DNA of 32,602 nucleotides from an uncultured Clostridia bacterium. GTDB lineage: Bacteria; Bacillota; Clostridia; TANB77; CAG-508. The stretch is taken from NCBI GenBank assembly GCA_934153805.1, contig CAKPFO010000011.1:1-32602 (forward strand), in the 5' to 3' direction. The notes under the pieces were generated by a model, which had not been told where the DNA came from, did no database searches, and saw nothing but the letters and a program-made list of their open reading frames with translations. The position numbers and the translations under genes are program-made. Shown piece by piece: positions 24,208-31,600 of this stretch; position 1 is the stretch's first letter, and every line of letters starts with the position of its first letter.

Positions 24208-24250
24208 AACAAAAAGAACCGATTAAAATTAACCGATCCTTTTTGTTTTT
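24208..24250. terminator. Shared terminator of sortase and LPXTG genes
   Basis: Outer arms AACAAAAAG and CTTTTTGTT enclose an imperfect CCGATTAA-type inner stem. T runs flank it on both strands, and the inner stem has a G-U pair on the minus strand. Confidence 0.75.
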
Positions 24251-24262
24251 TATTATTTTACA

Positions 24263-24601
24263 TTATATATTGTAATTTTTAACTTTTCTATATGCATATA
24301 TTGCTACTACTGCAGTTACAGCTATAAAAGCAAATATTATATAATCACTTGCATCACCAGTTTTTGGTAAATTTCCGTTTGTGTTTGTTGCTGCTGTATT
24401 AGCTGTTGCATTTGTTTTTACAGTATTTACTTTTGTTGTGTTTGTAGTAGTTGTGTTTGTTGTTGTAGTATTAGTTGATACTGTATTTACTTGGAAAGGA
24501 TTTATTATTCCTCCTGTTGCATATACAGATTTTGATACTACTAATAATGTAGCTACGATTGTTAATACAATTAGTAAATTTTTAATACTTGTTCTTTTCA
24601 T
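24263..24601 (-). CDS. Small LPXTG-anchored surface protein
   Basis: A 112-residue exported protein with the full cell-wall sorting layout: a basic start and signal peptide ending near VYA (25-28), a Thr/Asn-rich low-complexity stalk (about 40-76) built on NTTTTNTT units, LPKTG at 78-82, a hydrophobic helix (about 87-103) and a basic tail RKVKNY. It has no globular domain, so it may be a spacer, a glycosylated wall peptide or a decoy rather than an enzyme. Own promoter at 24696-24724. It converges with the sortase gene. Confidence 0.88.
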   Translation of the reverse strand: MKRTSIKNLLIVLTIVATLLVVSKSVYATGGIINPFQVNTVSTNTTTTNTTTTNTTKVNTVKTNATANTAATNTNGNLPKTGDASDYIIFAFIAVTAVVAIYAYRKVKNYNI

Positions 24602-24695
24602 ACTTTTTTTCTCCTTTTTCTTCTGAAATTTATATTAGTATACATCTTTGTGAACATATTTATACATAAAATGTAATCTTTATTTCTACATCCTT

Positions 24696-24724
24696 ATTTT
24701 AACTCTATTATTTTTTTTCGTCAA
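24696..24724 (-). promoter_or_regulatory. Promoter of the LPXTG gene
   Basis: TTGACG and TAAAAT separated by 17 nt on the minus strand, about 95 nt upstream of the start codon, leaving a leader of roughly 85 nt. Confidence 0.65.
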
Positions 24725-24795
24725 TAATTTTAATGTTTTTTTATATTACATTTTCATTACAAACTTACATAATACTAATCTTCAAAATAATAGGA

Positions 24796-25302
24796 TTATT
24801 CTGCAGTAGTTTCGTCTTTAACTTCTTCTACAGTTTCTTCTTTAACTGTATCAACAACTTCTTCTACTACAGGAGCTTCTGTTTCAACTGCTGGAGCTTC
24901 TTCTGGAGCAACTTCTGTTAAATCTTCTTTAACTGTAATTTCTTTGTTTTCAATTCTTGCTCCTAAGTTTTCCTTAGTTTTAGCAGCTTTTCCTACTCTG
25001 TCTCTTAAGTAGTATAGTTTTGCTCTTCTTGATTTACCTACTCTTACTACTTCTACTTTTTCTACCATTGGTGAATGAACTAAGAATGTTTTTTCTACAC
25101 CTACACCGTAAGCTACTCTTCTTACTGTAAATGTTGCATTTACTCCTCCACCTTGTTTCTTTATAATTATTCCTTCAAATACTTGTATTCTTTCTCTGTT
25201 TCCTTCTTTAATCTTTTGATGAACTCTTACTGTATCACCAACATGAAGGCTAGGAATTTTTGATTTAAGTTGTTCGTGTTCTATTGATTTTATAATATCC
25301 AT
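24796..25302 (-). CDS. rplS: 50S ribosomal protein L19 with acidic C-terminal extension
   Basis: A 168-residue protein whose first 115 residues are a standard L19 (VGDTVRVHQKIKEGNRERIQ, VFEGIIIKKQGG, TFTVRRVAYGVGVEKTF, RRAKLYYLRDR). L19 sits at the 30S-50S interface. The remaining 50 residues are a Glu/Val/Thr-rich acidic tail with repeated EEAPAVETEAP-like units, unusual for this basic protein. It is the last gene of the ylxM-ffh operon, 81 nt after trmD, with a hairpin in the gap. Confidence 0.96.
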   Translation of the reverse strand: MDIIKSIEHEQLKSKIPSLHVGDTVRVHQKIKEGNRERIQVFEGIIIKKQGGGVNATFTVRRVAYGVGVEKTFLVHSPMVEKVEVVRVGKSRRAKLYYLRDRVGKAAKTKENLGARIENKEITVKEDLTEVAPEEAPAVETEAPVVEEVVDTVKEETVEEVKDETTAE

Positions 25303-25366
25303 TATTGATATTCTCCTTTCTTTATTAAGAGTCGCATTTTCTTCAAATGTCTCTTTTTATATTCCT

Positions 25367-25384
25367 GCATCATATAAATGATGC
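25367..25384 (-). promoter_or_regulatory. Hairpin in the trmD-rplS gap, candidate L19 leader element
   Basis: Perfect arms GCATCAT/ATGATGC with a four-base loop right at the trmD stop codon. Autoregulatory leaders before rplS are known in Firmicutes; this may be part of one, but I could not match the consensus. No T run follows. Confidence 0.35.
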
Positions 25385-26046
25385 TATTTTAACAAATCTG
25401 GTCTTTTCTTTTTTGTTATTTCTATTGACTTTTCTTGTCTCCATTTGCGAATATTTTCGTGGTGTCCAGAAAGTAATATTTCTGGTACTGTTCTTCCCAT
25501 AAAATTTTCTGGTCTTGTATATTGAGGATATTCTAATAAGCCATTGGAAAATGTTTCTTCTTCGGTTGATTCCTTGCTTAGTACTCCATCTATATAACGA
25601 GATACAGAATCTATTAGTACCATTGCAGGTAGTTCTCCGCCAGTTAAAACATAATCGCCTATTGAAATTTCTTCAACATTTAGTTCGTCCAAAACTCTTT
25701 GGTCTATTCCTTCATAATGTCCGCAAAGTAAGACTAAATGTTTTTCTTTTGATAGTTCTTCTACTAGTTTTTGGTTTAGTTTCTTTCCTTGTGGCGATAG
25801 GTATATAACTTTAGCGTTTTCGTCTTGTATAGACTTGTACGCATCATATACAACATCTGGCATCATGACCATTCCAGCTCCGCCACCATAAGGAGTGTCA
25901 TCAACTTTTTTATGTTTGTCTTTAGAAAAATCTCTAATGTTTATTAAATTAATATCTATTAGACCTTTTTCTTCTGCTCTTCCAATTATGCTTTGCTTTA
26001 TAGCATCAAACATTTCTGGAAATAATGTTAACACATCAAACCTCAT
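25384..26046 (-). CDS. trmD: tRNA (guanine-N1)-methyltransferase
   Basis: A 220-residue knotted SPOUT enzyme that methylates G37 of tRNAs reading CNN codons, guarding the reading frame. FDVLTLFPEMF opens the protein, PYGGGAGMVMMPDV and LLCGHYEGIDQR form the substrate sites, and ISIGDYVLTGGELPA is the trefoil-knot SAM loop. I chose the MRFDVL start, because AGGAAAGGAAC precedes it and this is where the family begins; an ATG ten codons earlier has no ribosome binding site. It follows rimM by about 40 nt. Confidence 0.97.
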   Translation of the reverse strand: MRFDVLTLFPEMFDAIKQSIIGRAEEKGLIDINLINIRDFSKDKHKKVDDTPYGGGAGMVMMPDVVYDAYKSIQDENAKVIYLSPQGKKLNQKLVEELSKEKHLVLLCGHYEGIDQRVLDELNVEEISIGDYVLTGGELPAMVLIDSVSRYIDGVLSKESTEEETFSNGLLEYPQYTRPENFMGRTVPEILLSGHHENIRKWRQEKSIEITKKKRPDLLK

Positions 26047-26086
26047 ATTTGTTAATGTTCCTTTCCTCAAAAGCATACTGCTTTAT

Positions 26087-26593
26087 TTAAATTAAACCTT
26101 CTAATATATGAACTATTATTTTTTCATTTTCTAAATCGATGGTTTTCAAAACCTCTGGTATGCTTGGCAAAAGTATTTGTTTTCCTTCGTCGTTTTTAAC
26201 AACATAAACATCATTTGCTCCTGTAGAAAATATATCTTCTACTTTCCCTAAATATTTATTCTCGTCAGAGTAAACATCTAGTCCTATTAAATCTGCAATA
26301 AAGTATGTATCTTTAGGAAGTTTTTTTGCATCTTTTCTATCTATTTTTAAATATAGACCTTTTACTTTTTCTGCTTCATTCATATCATCTATGCCTTTTA
26401 TTTTTAATAAAACCATATTTTTATGATATTTAACCTCTTGTATTTCTACCTTTTGCATTCCATCTTTTTTACAAATATATACTGTTTTTAGTTCTTCAAA
26501 ACGCTCTGCATCATCTGTAAAAGGATTGACTTTTACAAAACCTTTTACCCCGAATGTATTTACTATTTGTCCTACTTCAAAATATTTTTGCAT
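26087..26593 (-). CDS. rimM: Ribosome maturation factor RimM
   Basis: A 168-residue 16S processing factor that binds S19 in the 30S head. The N-terminal beta-barrel begins FEVGQIVNTFGVKGFVKVNP; the C-terminal PRC-barrel has LIGLDVYSDENKYLGKVEDI and ANDVYVV, ending with LPSIPEVLKTIDLENEKIIV. Length is normal. It starts 8 nt after khpA. Confidence 0.96.
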   Translation of the reverse strand: MQKYFEVGQIVNTFGVKGFVKVNPFTDDAERFEELKTVYICKKDGMQKVEIQEVKYHKNMVLLKIKGIDDMNEAEKVKGLYLKIDRKDAKKLPKDTYFIADLIGLDVYSDENKYLGKVEDIFSTGANDVYVVKNDEGKQILLPSIPEVLKTIDLENEKIIVHILEGLI

Positions 26594-26601
26594 ATATACC
26601 T

Positions 26602-26832
26602 CTAATCTACAAAATCTATATTTACTTTTTTATGTTCTTTTGCACCTATAGATTTCATAACAGTTCTTATTGATTTAGCAACTCTTCCTTGTTTTCCGAT
26701 TACTTTTCCCATGTCACTGTCAGCAACTTTTACTTTAAAACTAATTGTTTTTTCGTCTGAATCTTCTGTAATCATAATAGAATTTTTATCTTCTACAAGG
26801 CTTTCTATAATTGTTTCTAAAATTTCTTTCAT
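26602..26832 (-). CDS. khpA: KH-domain RNA-binding protein KhpA
   Basis: A 76-residue single KH domain. MGKVIGKQGRVAKSIRTVMK (about 46-65) contains the GxxG loop (GKQG) that grips RNA. KhpA works with KhpB in regulating RNAs and cell division in other Firmicutes. Its place between rpsP and rimM is the conserved one. Length is normal. Confidence 0.95.
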   Translation of the reverse strand: MKEILETIIESLVEDKNSIMITEDSDEKTISFKVKVADSDMGKVIGKQGRVAKSIRTVMKSIGAKEHKKVNIDFVD

Positions 26833-26844
26833 TTCAGAATCCTC

Positions 26845-27078
26845 CTAGTTTGCTTTTTCTATTAAAGCTTTAACTGTATCTGTTGGTTTTGCACCGTTTT
26901 TTATCCAAGTTGCAACTTTTTCTTTATCTAAAACTATTGTAGATGGTTCTGTCATTGGATCATATGTTCCAATTTTTTCGATTATTTTACCATCTCTTGG
27001 GCTTCTTGAATCTGCTACAACAATGTGATAGAAAGGAGCTTTTTTTGCACCTACTCTTTGTAATCTGATTTTTACCAT
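26845..27078 (-). CDS. rpsP: 30S ribosomal protein S16
   Basis: A 77-residue S16: VKIRLQRVGAKKAPFYHIVV (2-21), SRSPRDGKIIEKIGTYDP and an N-terminal-to-C-terminal layout typical of the family. Its start codon overlaps the ffh stop by 7 nt, indicating translational coupling. Confidence 0.97.
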   Translation of the reverse strand: MVKIRLQRVGAKKAPFYHIVVADSRSPRDGKIIEKIGTYDPMTEPSTIVLDKEKVATWIKNGAKPTDTVKALIEKAN

Positions 27079-28409
27079 TTAAATTCACCTCCCATTCCTT
27101 TCATCATCTTCTTTAAGTTTTTTCCATCTTGCATCTTTTTCATCATTTTTTGTGTCATTTCAAATGTTTTCATGAATTGATTTATTTTTTGTACTGTTGT
27201 TCCACTACCTTTTGCAATTCTTACTCTTCGACTAGCATTAAGTATTCGAGGATTTTTTCTTTCTTCTTTTGTCATAGAGCAAATCATTGCTTCAATTCTT
27301 ACAAATTCTTTGTCATCAACTTTTAAGTCTTTTATATTAGCCATTCCAGGTACCATTTTTAGTAATGATGAGAATGAACCCATTTTTTTGACTTGTCTTA
27401 ATTGTGCTAAATAATCGTCTAAATCAAACTCTTTTTTTCTTAGTTGTTTTTCTAATTTTTCAGCTTCTTCTAAGTCAAATGACTCTTCTGCCTTTTCTAT
27501 TATAGAAAGTACATCTCCCATGCCCAAAATTCTTGATGCCATTCTGTCCGGGTGAAATACTTCTATATCACTTAGTTTTTCTCCTGTTGCTGCAAATTTT
27601 ATTGGTCTGTTTGTAATTTTCTTTACAGATAGTGCTGCACCACCACGTGTATCACCATCTAATTTTGTTAAAACTACGCCATCTATGCCTAGAGCTTGAT
27701 TAAAGCTATCTGCAACATTTACTGCATCTTGACCTGTCATAGAGTCTACAACTAATAATATTTCATGAGGTTTTACACCTGCTTTTAAGTTTTTAAGTTC
27801 ATTCATTAGTGCTTCATCTATATGAAGTCTTCCGGCAGTATCTAAAATAACTACATCATTTAATTTACTCATTGCAACGCTTAGTGCTTGTTTAGCTATG
27901 TGTACAACATCTTTTGAATTTTCGTTTGCATATACCGGTATATTTAGCTGACTACCTACAACTTGTAATTGTTTTATAGCGGCTGGTCTGTATACATCGC
28001 ACGCTACTAGCAATGGCTTTTTGCCCTGTTTTCTTAATAAGTTTGCTAGTTTACCTGCTGTAGTAGTTTTACCAGAGCCTTGCAGTCCTACTAACATAAT
28101 AATTGTTGGAGGATTAGGTGTAAAATTAATTTTGCTTTCTTCTCCACCTAAAAGTTCTACTAGTTCATCTTTTACTATTTTTACAACTTGCTGTCCAGGA
28201 GTTAATGATTTTAACACATCTTGGCCTAGAGCTTTTTCTTGAATTGAAGATATAAATTCTTTTACTATTTTATAGTTTACATCTGCCTCTAATAGTGCAA
28301 GTTTTACCTCTCTTAGCATTTCCTTTAAATCTGATTCTGTAATTCTTGTTTTTCCTCTAAGTTTTTTTGTTATGCTTTGTAGTTTTTCTGATAGTCCTTC
28401 AAAAGCCAT
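27072..28409 (-). CDS. ffh: Signal recognition particle GTPase Ffh
   Basis: A 445-residue protein that, with SRP RNA, brings nascent membrane proteins to FtsY and the Sec channel. N domain 1-90; G domain with GLQGSGKTTTAGKLANLLR (about 108-126), DTAGRLHIDEAL, TKLDGDTRGGAAL and the closing FHPDRMASRILGMGDV; M domain from about 300 with Met-rich helices (MTQKMMKKMQDGKNLKKMMK) that bind signal peptides and RNA. FtsY is not nearby. It lies about 50 nt after ylxM. Confidence 0.98.
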   Translation of the reverse strand: MAFEGLSEKLQSITKKLRGKTRITESDLKEMLREVKLALLEADVNYKIVKEFISSIQEKALGQDVLKSLTPGQQVVKIVKDELVELLGGEESKINFTPNPPTIIMLVGLQGSGKTTTAGKLANLLRKQGKKPLLVACDVYRPAAIKQLQVVGSQLNIPVYANENSKDVVHIAKQALSVAMSKLNDVVILDTAGRLHIDEALMNELKNLKAGVKPHEILLVVDSMTGQDAVNVADSFNQALGIDGVVLTKLDGDTRGGAALSVKKITNRPIKFAATGEKLSDIEVFHPDRMASRILGMGDVLSIIEKAEESFDLEEAEKLEKQLRKKEFDLDDYLAQLRQVKKMGSFSSLLKMVPGMANIKDLKVDDKEFVRIEAMICSMTKEERKNPRILNASRRVRIAKGSGTTVQKINQFMKTFEMTQKMMKKMQDGKNLKKMMKGMGGEFKW

Positions 28410-28460
28410 CTTTTATCCTCCTTGTTTTTCTATAAGTGTATGTTCGTAAGTTGTAATTTT

Positions 28461-28808
28461 CTAAACTAAGCAGTTTAGTTCTTTTCTAACGTGATTTAAA
28501 ATCTTTTCTATTTTTTTATCTGATGATACATCTTGTATCTTTGTTAGTTCGTTTAATATCTCTTGTAATGCTTTTTCTTGTTTCATCATCTTTTCCATAA
28601 TTGAAAGCTTTCCTTCTAGTTCGAAAAGTTTATTCTCTCCCTTCTTTATAATGTCTCTTACTGCTTGCCTTGTAATATTATTATTTTCTGCAATTTCAGA
28701 AAGTGATAAATCATTATTGTAATAATCTGTTAGTATTTCTAGTTGCTTTTCAGTTAACAATTTGCCATATATTTGGCATAATATACTTATTTCAACATTT
28801 TTTTCCAT
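28461..28808 (-). CDS. ylxM: YlxM-family SRP-associated protein
   Basis: A 115-residue all-helical DNA-binding-like protein of the YlxM/p13 family, which resembles sigma-factor region 4: LTEKQLEILTDYYNNDLSLS, then EIAENNNITRQAVRDIIKKG is the helix-turn-helix. YlxM always precedes ffh and is thought to tune SRP assembly. Start ATG with an AAAGGA about 14 nt upstream, a long spacing. It is the first gene of the operon, driven by the promoter at 28886-28914. Confidence 0.92.
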   Translation of the reverse strand: MEKNVEISILCQIYGKLLTEKQLEILTDYYNNDLSLSEIAENNNITRQAVRDIIKKGENKLFELEGKLSIMEKMMKQEKALQEILNELTKIQDVSSDKKIEKILNHVRKELNCLV

Positions 28809-28885
28809 GTTTTATCACATTCCTTTCCAAAAAGTATGCACCCAACTTTTTTTAGTTTGCACCTTTTAATTTGTAATGCTAATAT

Positions 28886-28914
28886 ACTTTACACCATTTT
28901 TGTTCGTTTGTCAA
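28886..28914 (-). promoter_or_regulatory. Promoter of the ylxM-rplS operon
   Basis: A perfect TTGACA and TAAAGT 17 nt apart on the minus strand. The transcribed leader carries two GGTGCA copies around an AACT/AGTT inverted repeat (about 28830-28865). Confidence 0.65.
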
Positions 28915-29015
28915 GCATTTTGGCTTTATTTTTTTAATTTTTACGCATATTTTAAGATTTATTGAATGATTTATTTTTTTCATTCTTTGCATTAAGTTGT
29001 TTTGTACTTATTATC

Positions 29016-29064
29016 AATTTTAAAGTGCAAAAATTGCACTTTAAAATTAGTTTGTTGCACTTTA
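29016..29064. promoter_or_regulatory. Palindrome plus a third half site
   Basis: Perfect 15-bp arms (29016-29030, 29034-29048) centred on TAAAGTGCAA/TTGCACTTTA; a third TTGCACTTTA follows at 29055-29064. No T run follows on either strand, so a repeated operator seems more likely than a terminator. The 345-nt gap 28809-29153 otherwise holds only the operon promoter. Confidence 0.4.
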
Positions 29065-29130
29065 CAAGACATGGCTAATTTTTTCGTTTAAAAATTCGAA
29101 ATTATCTTTTGTAGTTTCTTTTCTAGAAGT

Positions 29131-29166
29131 AAAAAACAAGAGTAAAACTTTCGTTAAACTCTTGTT
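29131..29166 (-). terminator. Terminator of the 29154-29969 gene
   Basis: Arms AACAAGAGT and ACTCTTGTT with a T run on the minus strand. The stop codon of the gene lies inside the loop, so translation and the hairpin overlap. Confidence 0.75.
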
Positions 29167-29969
29167 ACTTCTCTTTCTTTATTTAGTAAAGCTTTCATTC
29201 TGCTTTTAGCATCAAACTTGCTTTTAACTTCAAAATCTTTTAATCTGTTTGGATTACTGTCATACACTAATTCTATATTTGGATAATATTTTTTCTTATT
29301 AAATATACTATTAGTAAATAAATTTGAAAATTTTGATTTTATTTTGTCAAAAATTGTTTCTTCTACTTTTACTAATGCATATATTTTTCTTTCTGAAAAA
29401 ACCTTTATTCTATCTGTTTCAATGCCTATATAATATTCATCATATTGATATAATTGTACTGATTTTCCTTCTTCATATTTAGCTTTTACAGCTTCTATCA
29501 TATCTACTCTACTAAATTTTCTAGACTCATACTTAATAGTCTTTTCAGGGTTAGTCTCGCATATTCCAAATACACTAATTAATTTGCCGTCATAAACACA
29601 TATTTTATCTATATAATTTTCTTGTTCTTCAAAGTGTGAACCTATATTTTCTATTTCTAGTTTTTCTACATTAAAATCTTCAAATTCTGTTAAATCTGGA
29701 CATACAACTTCTAATAATACTTTTGACCTTATTTTATCAAATTTTGCATCACAAAAAAGCTTATCTTCTAAAGTGTTTTCTACATACTTTAAATAATTGT
29801 CATCTACTTCTTCATTTAAAACAGCTTTCTTTACATTTTCATGAAGTTCTAATGCTTCTGACATTTTTTGAACCTTTTCAAGAATTGCATCAAACTCCTC
29901 TTTTTTCTGTTTTTTTAAATCTACATCCTCTATTATTTCTTTTCCTTCTTCGTTCATCTTTAATGGCAT
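29154..29969 (-). CDS. Hypothetical protein with helical N-terminus
   Basis: A 271-residue charged, soluble protein I do not recognise. Residues 1-95 are Glu/Lys-rich and helical; 95-190 look beta-rich (KICVYDGKLISVFG, SVQLYQYDEYYIGIETDRIKVFSE); about 205-240 is basic. No membrane segment or known motif is visible. The start is uncertain: AGGAAGG ends only a base before the first ATG and about 13 nt before a second ATG at 29957, so the second may be real. Upstream is an extended -10 promoter at 30038-30043, so it is probably transcribed alone. Confidence 0.55.
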   Translation of the reverse strand: MPLKMNEEGKEIIEDVDLKKQKKEEFDAILEKVQKMSEALELHENVKKAVLNEEVDDNYLKYVENTLEDKLFCDAKFDKIRSKVLLEVVCPDLTEFEDFNVEKLEIENIGSHFEEQENYIDKICVYDGKLISVFGICETNPEKTIKYESRKFSRVDMIEAVKAKYEEGKSVQLYQYDEYYIGIETDRIKVFSERKIYALVKVEETIFDKIKSKFSNLFTNSIFNKKKYYPNIELVYDSNPNRLKDFEVKSKFDAKSRMKALLNKEREVTRV

Positions 29970-30037
29970 TCCTTCCTAATGCGTAAATATGGTTTTATAT
30001 TATTCAACCTACTCGTTTATTATTAAACTGTTTTTTT

Positions 30038-30043
30038 ATTATA
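30038..30043 (-). promoter_or_regulatory. Extended -10 promoter of the 29154-29969 gene
   Basis: TGTTATAAT on the minus strand has a perfect TATAAT with the TG element. No good -35 is seen. Confidence 0.45.
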
Positions 30044-30098
30044 ACATTATATATGAAAAAGTGTATTACTTTTTCATTACTTTTTTGTTACAAATATA

Positions 30099-30695
30099 TT
30101 ACAAAGATGTTTTTTCTTCTGCTTTTTCCCCTTTTACAGCTGTTTTGTCAGTTTCTTCAACTACTATTTTAGTATATAAAGCTTTCAAATTTTTCTTTTT
30201 AAGAGTCTTTTTTACTCCGTTTTCACTTACTTGTTTAAAAACTGTTTTTGCAAATCTGTTTATTCTAGGATTTACTTTTTTTCTTCCTTCTGCTTTTGCC
30301 CAATATTCTAATGGCATAGTTTGTTTCCAATTTTCTTTATTATATATCATTCCTGATGCTAAATTGTCACATATCATTTCTACTGCATATTTATATGGCA
30401 TTACAATTGTCTTTTCTTTTGCATTTGCATCATACCAATATTCATGATGGTGTTTGTTTCTTCCTTTATGGTGTAGCCACGCCTTTGAGTATCCATTTAT
30501 CCTCATAGATGCATATACTGGACTAAATTTTCCATTATAGTATTTAACTGATTCCCAAAATTCTGTTGGGCTATATTTTGACCAGTCATGCATAAATCCT
30601 CTCCATGGTTCTCCTGCCATACAGCATAATTTAAAAACTACCCATTTATGTTTTGTTATTGTTGCAAAATGTCTTACTATATTTGTCAATATCAT
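30099..30695 (-). CDS. DUF5662-like protein with histidine-rich motifs
   Basis: A 198-residue protein matching the DUF5662 pattern: FMHDWSKYSPTEFWESVKYY (about 34-53), AWLHHKGRNKHHHEYWY (about 72-88), and DNLASGMIYNKENWKQ. The conserved His36, Asp37, His75-76 and His82-84 with nearby acids suggest a metal-dependent hydrolase, HD-like in arrangement; the substrate is unknown. The C-terminal 50 residues are Lys/Glu-rich and likely disordered. An AGAGAGGAAG ribosome binding site supports the start. It appears transcribed alone. Confidence 0.75.
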   Translation of the reverse strand: MILTNIVRHFATITKHKWVVFKLCCMAGEPWRGFMHDWSKYSPTEFWESVKYYNGKFSPVYASMRINGYSKAWLHHKGRNKHHHEYWYDANAKEKTIVMPYKYAVEMICDNLASGMIYNKENWKQTMPLEYWAKAEGRKKVNPRINRFAKTVFKQVSENGVKKTLKKKNLKALYTKIVVEETDKTAVKGEKAEEKTSL

Positions 30696-30717
30696 TTTTT
30701 CTTCCTCTCTTCTATAA

Positions 30718-30746
30718 CTTATATTATTTAACTTGATTTGTCAAGT
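30718..30746 (-). promoter_or_regulatory. Promoter candidate with dyad over the -35
   Basis: TTGACA (30739-30744) and TATAAG (30718-30723) on the minus strand, with a short 15-nt spacer. A perfect ACTTGA/TCAAGT inverted repeat (30731-30746, four-base spacer) overlaps the -35, a plausible repressor site upstream of the DUF5662-like gene. Confidence 0.4.
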
Positions 30747-30813
30747 GATAATTTTCTTAATTTACTGCCTTCTAATCGCATTTTATAAACGATAAATTGT
30801 AATATTGCACTAT

Positions 30814-30840
30814 AAAAGGACATTAAGCAAATGTCCTTTT
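30814..30840 (-). terminator. Terminator of the 30823-31275 gene
   Basis: Arms AAAAGGACAT and ATGTCCTTTT with a seven-base loop. On the minus strand it ends in TTTTATAG. The stop codon is inside the stem. Confidence 0.7.
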
Positions 30841-31275
30841 ATATTTTCGATTTCCAAAGTAGTACTCATATCCATTTGGAACGTAATTATAATGCATAAT
30901 ATTATGAATCAATTCCTGTTTTTCATTTATTGATGCGTTTCTACAGATGCAGGCCACCAAATCAATCGGATTATCAAACATTCTGTTTGGATTCAGCCCA
31001 TCTTCTGCAATCTCTATTTGCGTCAATATGTAAATATATTCTTTTGTATATTTAACATCAACTTCATTGCTCTTTAGTTTCAAGTCCTCCGCAGTAAATA
31101 CGTATGTCAAAATATTTGTTGCAAGATTCTCTAAATCATCGATGTTTTCCTGTATCTGTTTATTCCTACTTTCATCCAATTCCGTATTTAGTATTTCCTT
31201 GTTTTCAATTATCTCTTTAACAAGTTCTAACGTCCGCTGAAATTCCTTCAGTCTTCTTTCTCTTATTGTCTTCAT
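30823..31275 (-). CDS. Hypothetical small helical protein
   Basis: A 150-residue soluble protein with no recognised family. Residues 1-70 are strongly helical and charged (RRLKEFQRTLELVKEIIENK, possible coiled coil); the C-terminal 55 residues include IDLVACICRNASINEKQ and YNYVPNGYEYYFGNRKYKRT, which look like a compact folded part. No signal peptide. A GGAG ribosome binding site lies about 7 nt before the ATG, and the promoter at 31332-31360 carries an overlapping palindrome, so expression is probably regulated. Confidence 0.6.
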   Translation of the reverse strand: MKTIRERRLKEFQRTLELVKEIIENKEILNTELDESRNKQIQENIDDLENLATNILTYVFTAEDLKLKSNEVDVKYTKEYIYILTQIEIAEDGLNPNRMFDNPIDLVACICRNASINEKQELIHNIMHYNYVPNGYEYYFGNRKYKRTFA

Positions 31276-31324
31276 ATATTTTCTCCTTTTCTATTTTGAA
31301 AATGGTTACTCGTTACCGTGTTAT

Positions 31325-31360
31325 GTAAATAATTATAGCATAATAATTTACATTTTTCAA
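31325..31360 (-). promoter_or_regulatory. Promoter and operator-like palindrome
   Basis: TTGAAA (31355-31360) and TATAAT (31332-31337) are 17 nt apart on the minus strand with a TG extended -10. A 27-bp near-perfect palindrome GTAAAT...ATTTAC (31325-31351) covers the -10 and most of the spacer. Confidence 0.7.
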
Positions 31361-31393
31361 TACAATTTCCAAAATTTAGTATATCTCCTTTTC

Positions 31394-31435
31394 TAATTAG
31401 GAGTTAAAATTATTGGATTATGTAGAACCGAGCAT
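31394..31435 (+). repeat. Inverted partial copy of ppdK
   Basis: Over 42 nt this plus-strand stretch matches the minus-strand ppdK segment at 32537-32578 (reading ELGAEGIGLCRTEH) at 36 positions, including 18 in a row, TATTGGATTATGTAGAAC. Outside those 42 nt the match stops. It lies in the 325-nt gap between the 30823-31275 gene and ppdK, which otherwise holds a promoter and a terminator. It may be the scar of an inverted duplication or a regulatory pairing site. Confidence 0.55.
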
Positions 31436-31532
31436 AAATGGAATTTAAAATTTTCTAGCAAATACAAATTTAAAGAAAATCTGATATCAACTAGTACAGA
31501 AATCATTCGTACAATTAGAGACTTTCTACTAT

Positions 31533-31573
31533 AAAAAGCGAAAATTTAGGTTTTAGACTAAATCTCCGCTTTT
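31533..31573 (-). terminator. ppdK terminator
   Basis: Arms AAAAGCG and CGCTTTT with an inner TTTAG/CTAAA stem. On the minus strand the hairpin is followed by TTTTTATAG. It lies about 30 nt after the ppdK stop. Confidence 0.75.
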
Positions 31574-31600
31574 CTTTATTTTTCTAAATAATTTTAACTT

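Noticed and set aside
26047..26076. The ATG ten codons before the chosen trmD start
   Set aside because: It lacks a ribosome binding site and would add residues not found in the family; the AGGAAAGGA site fits the inner start.
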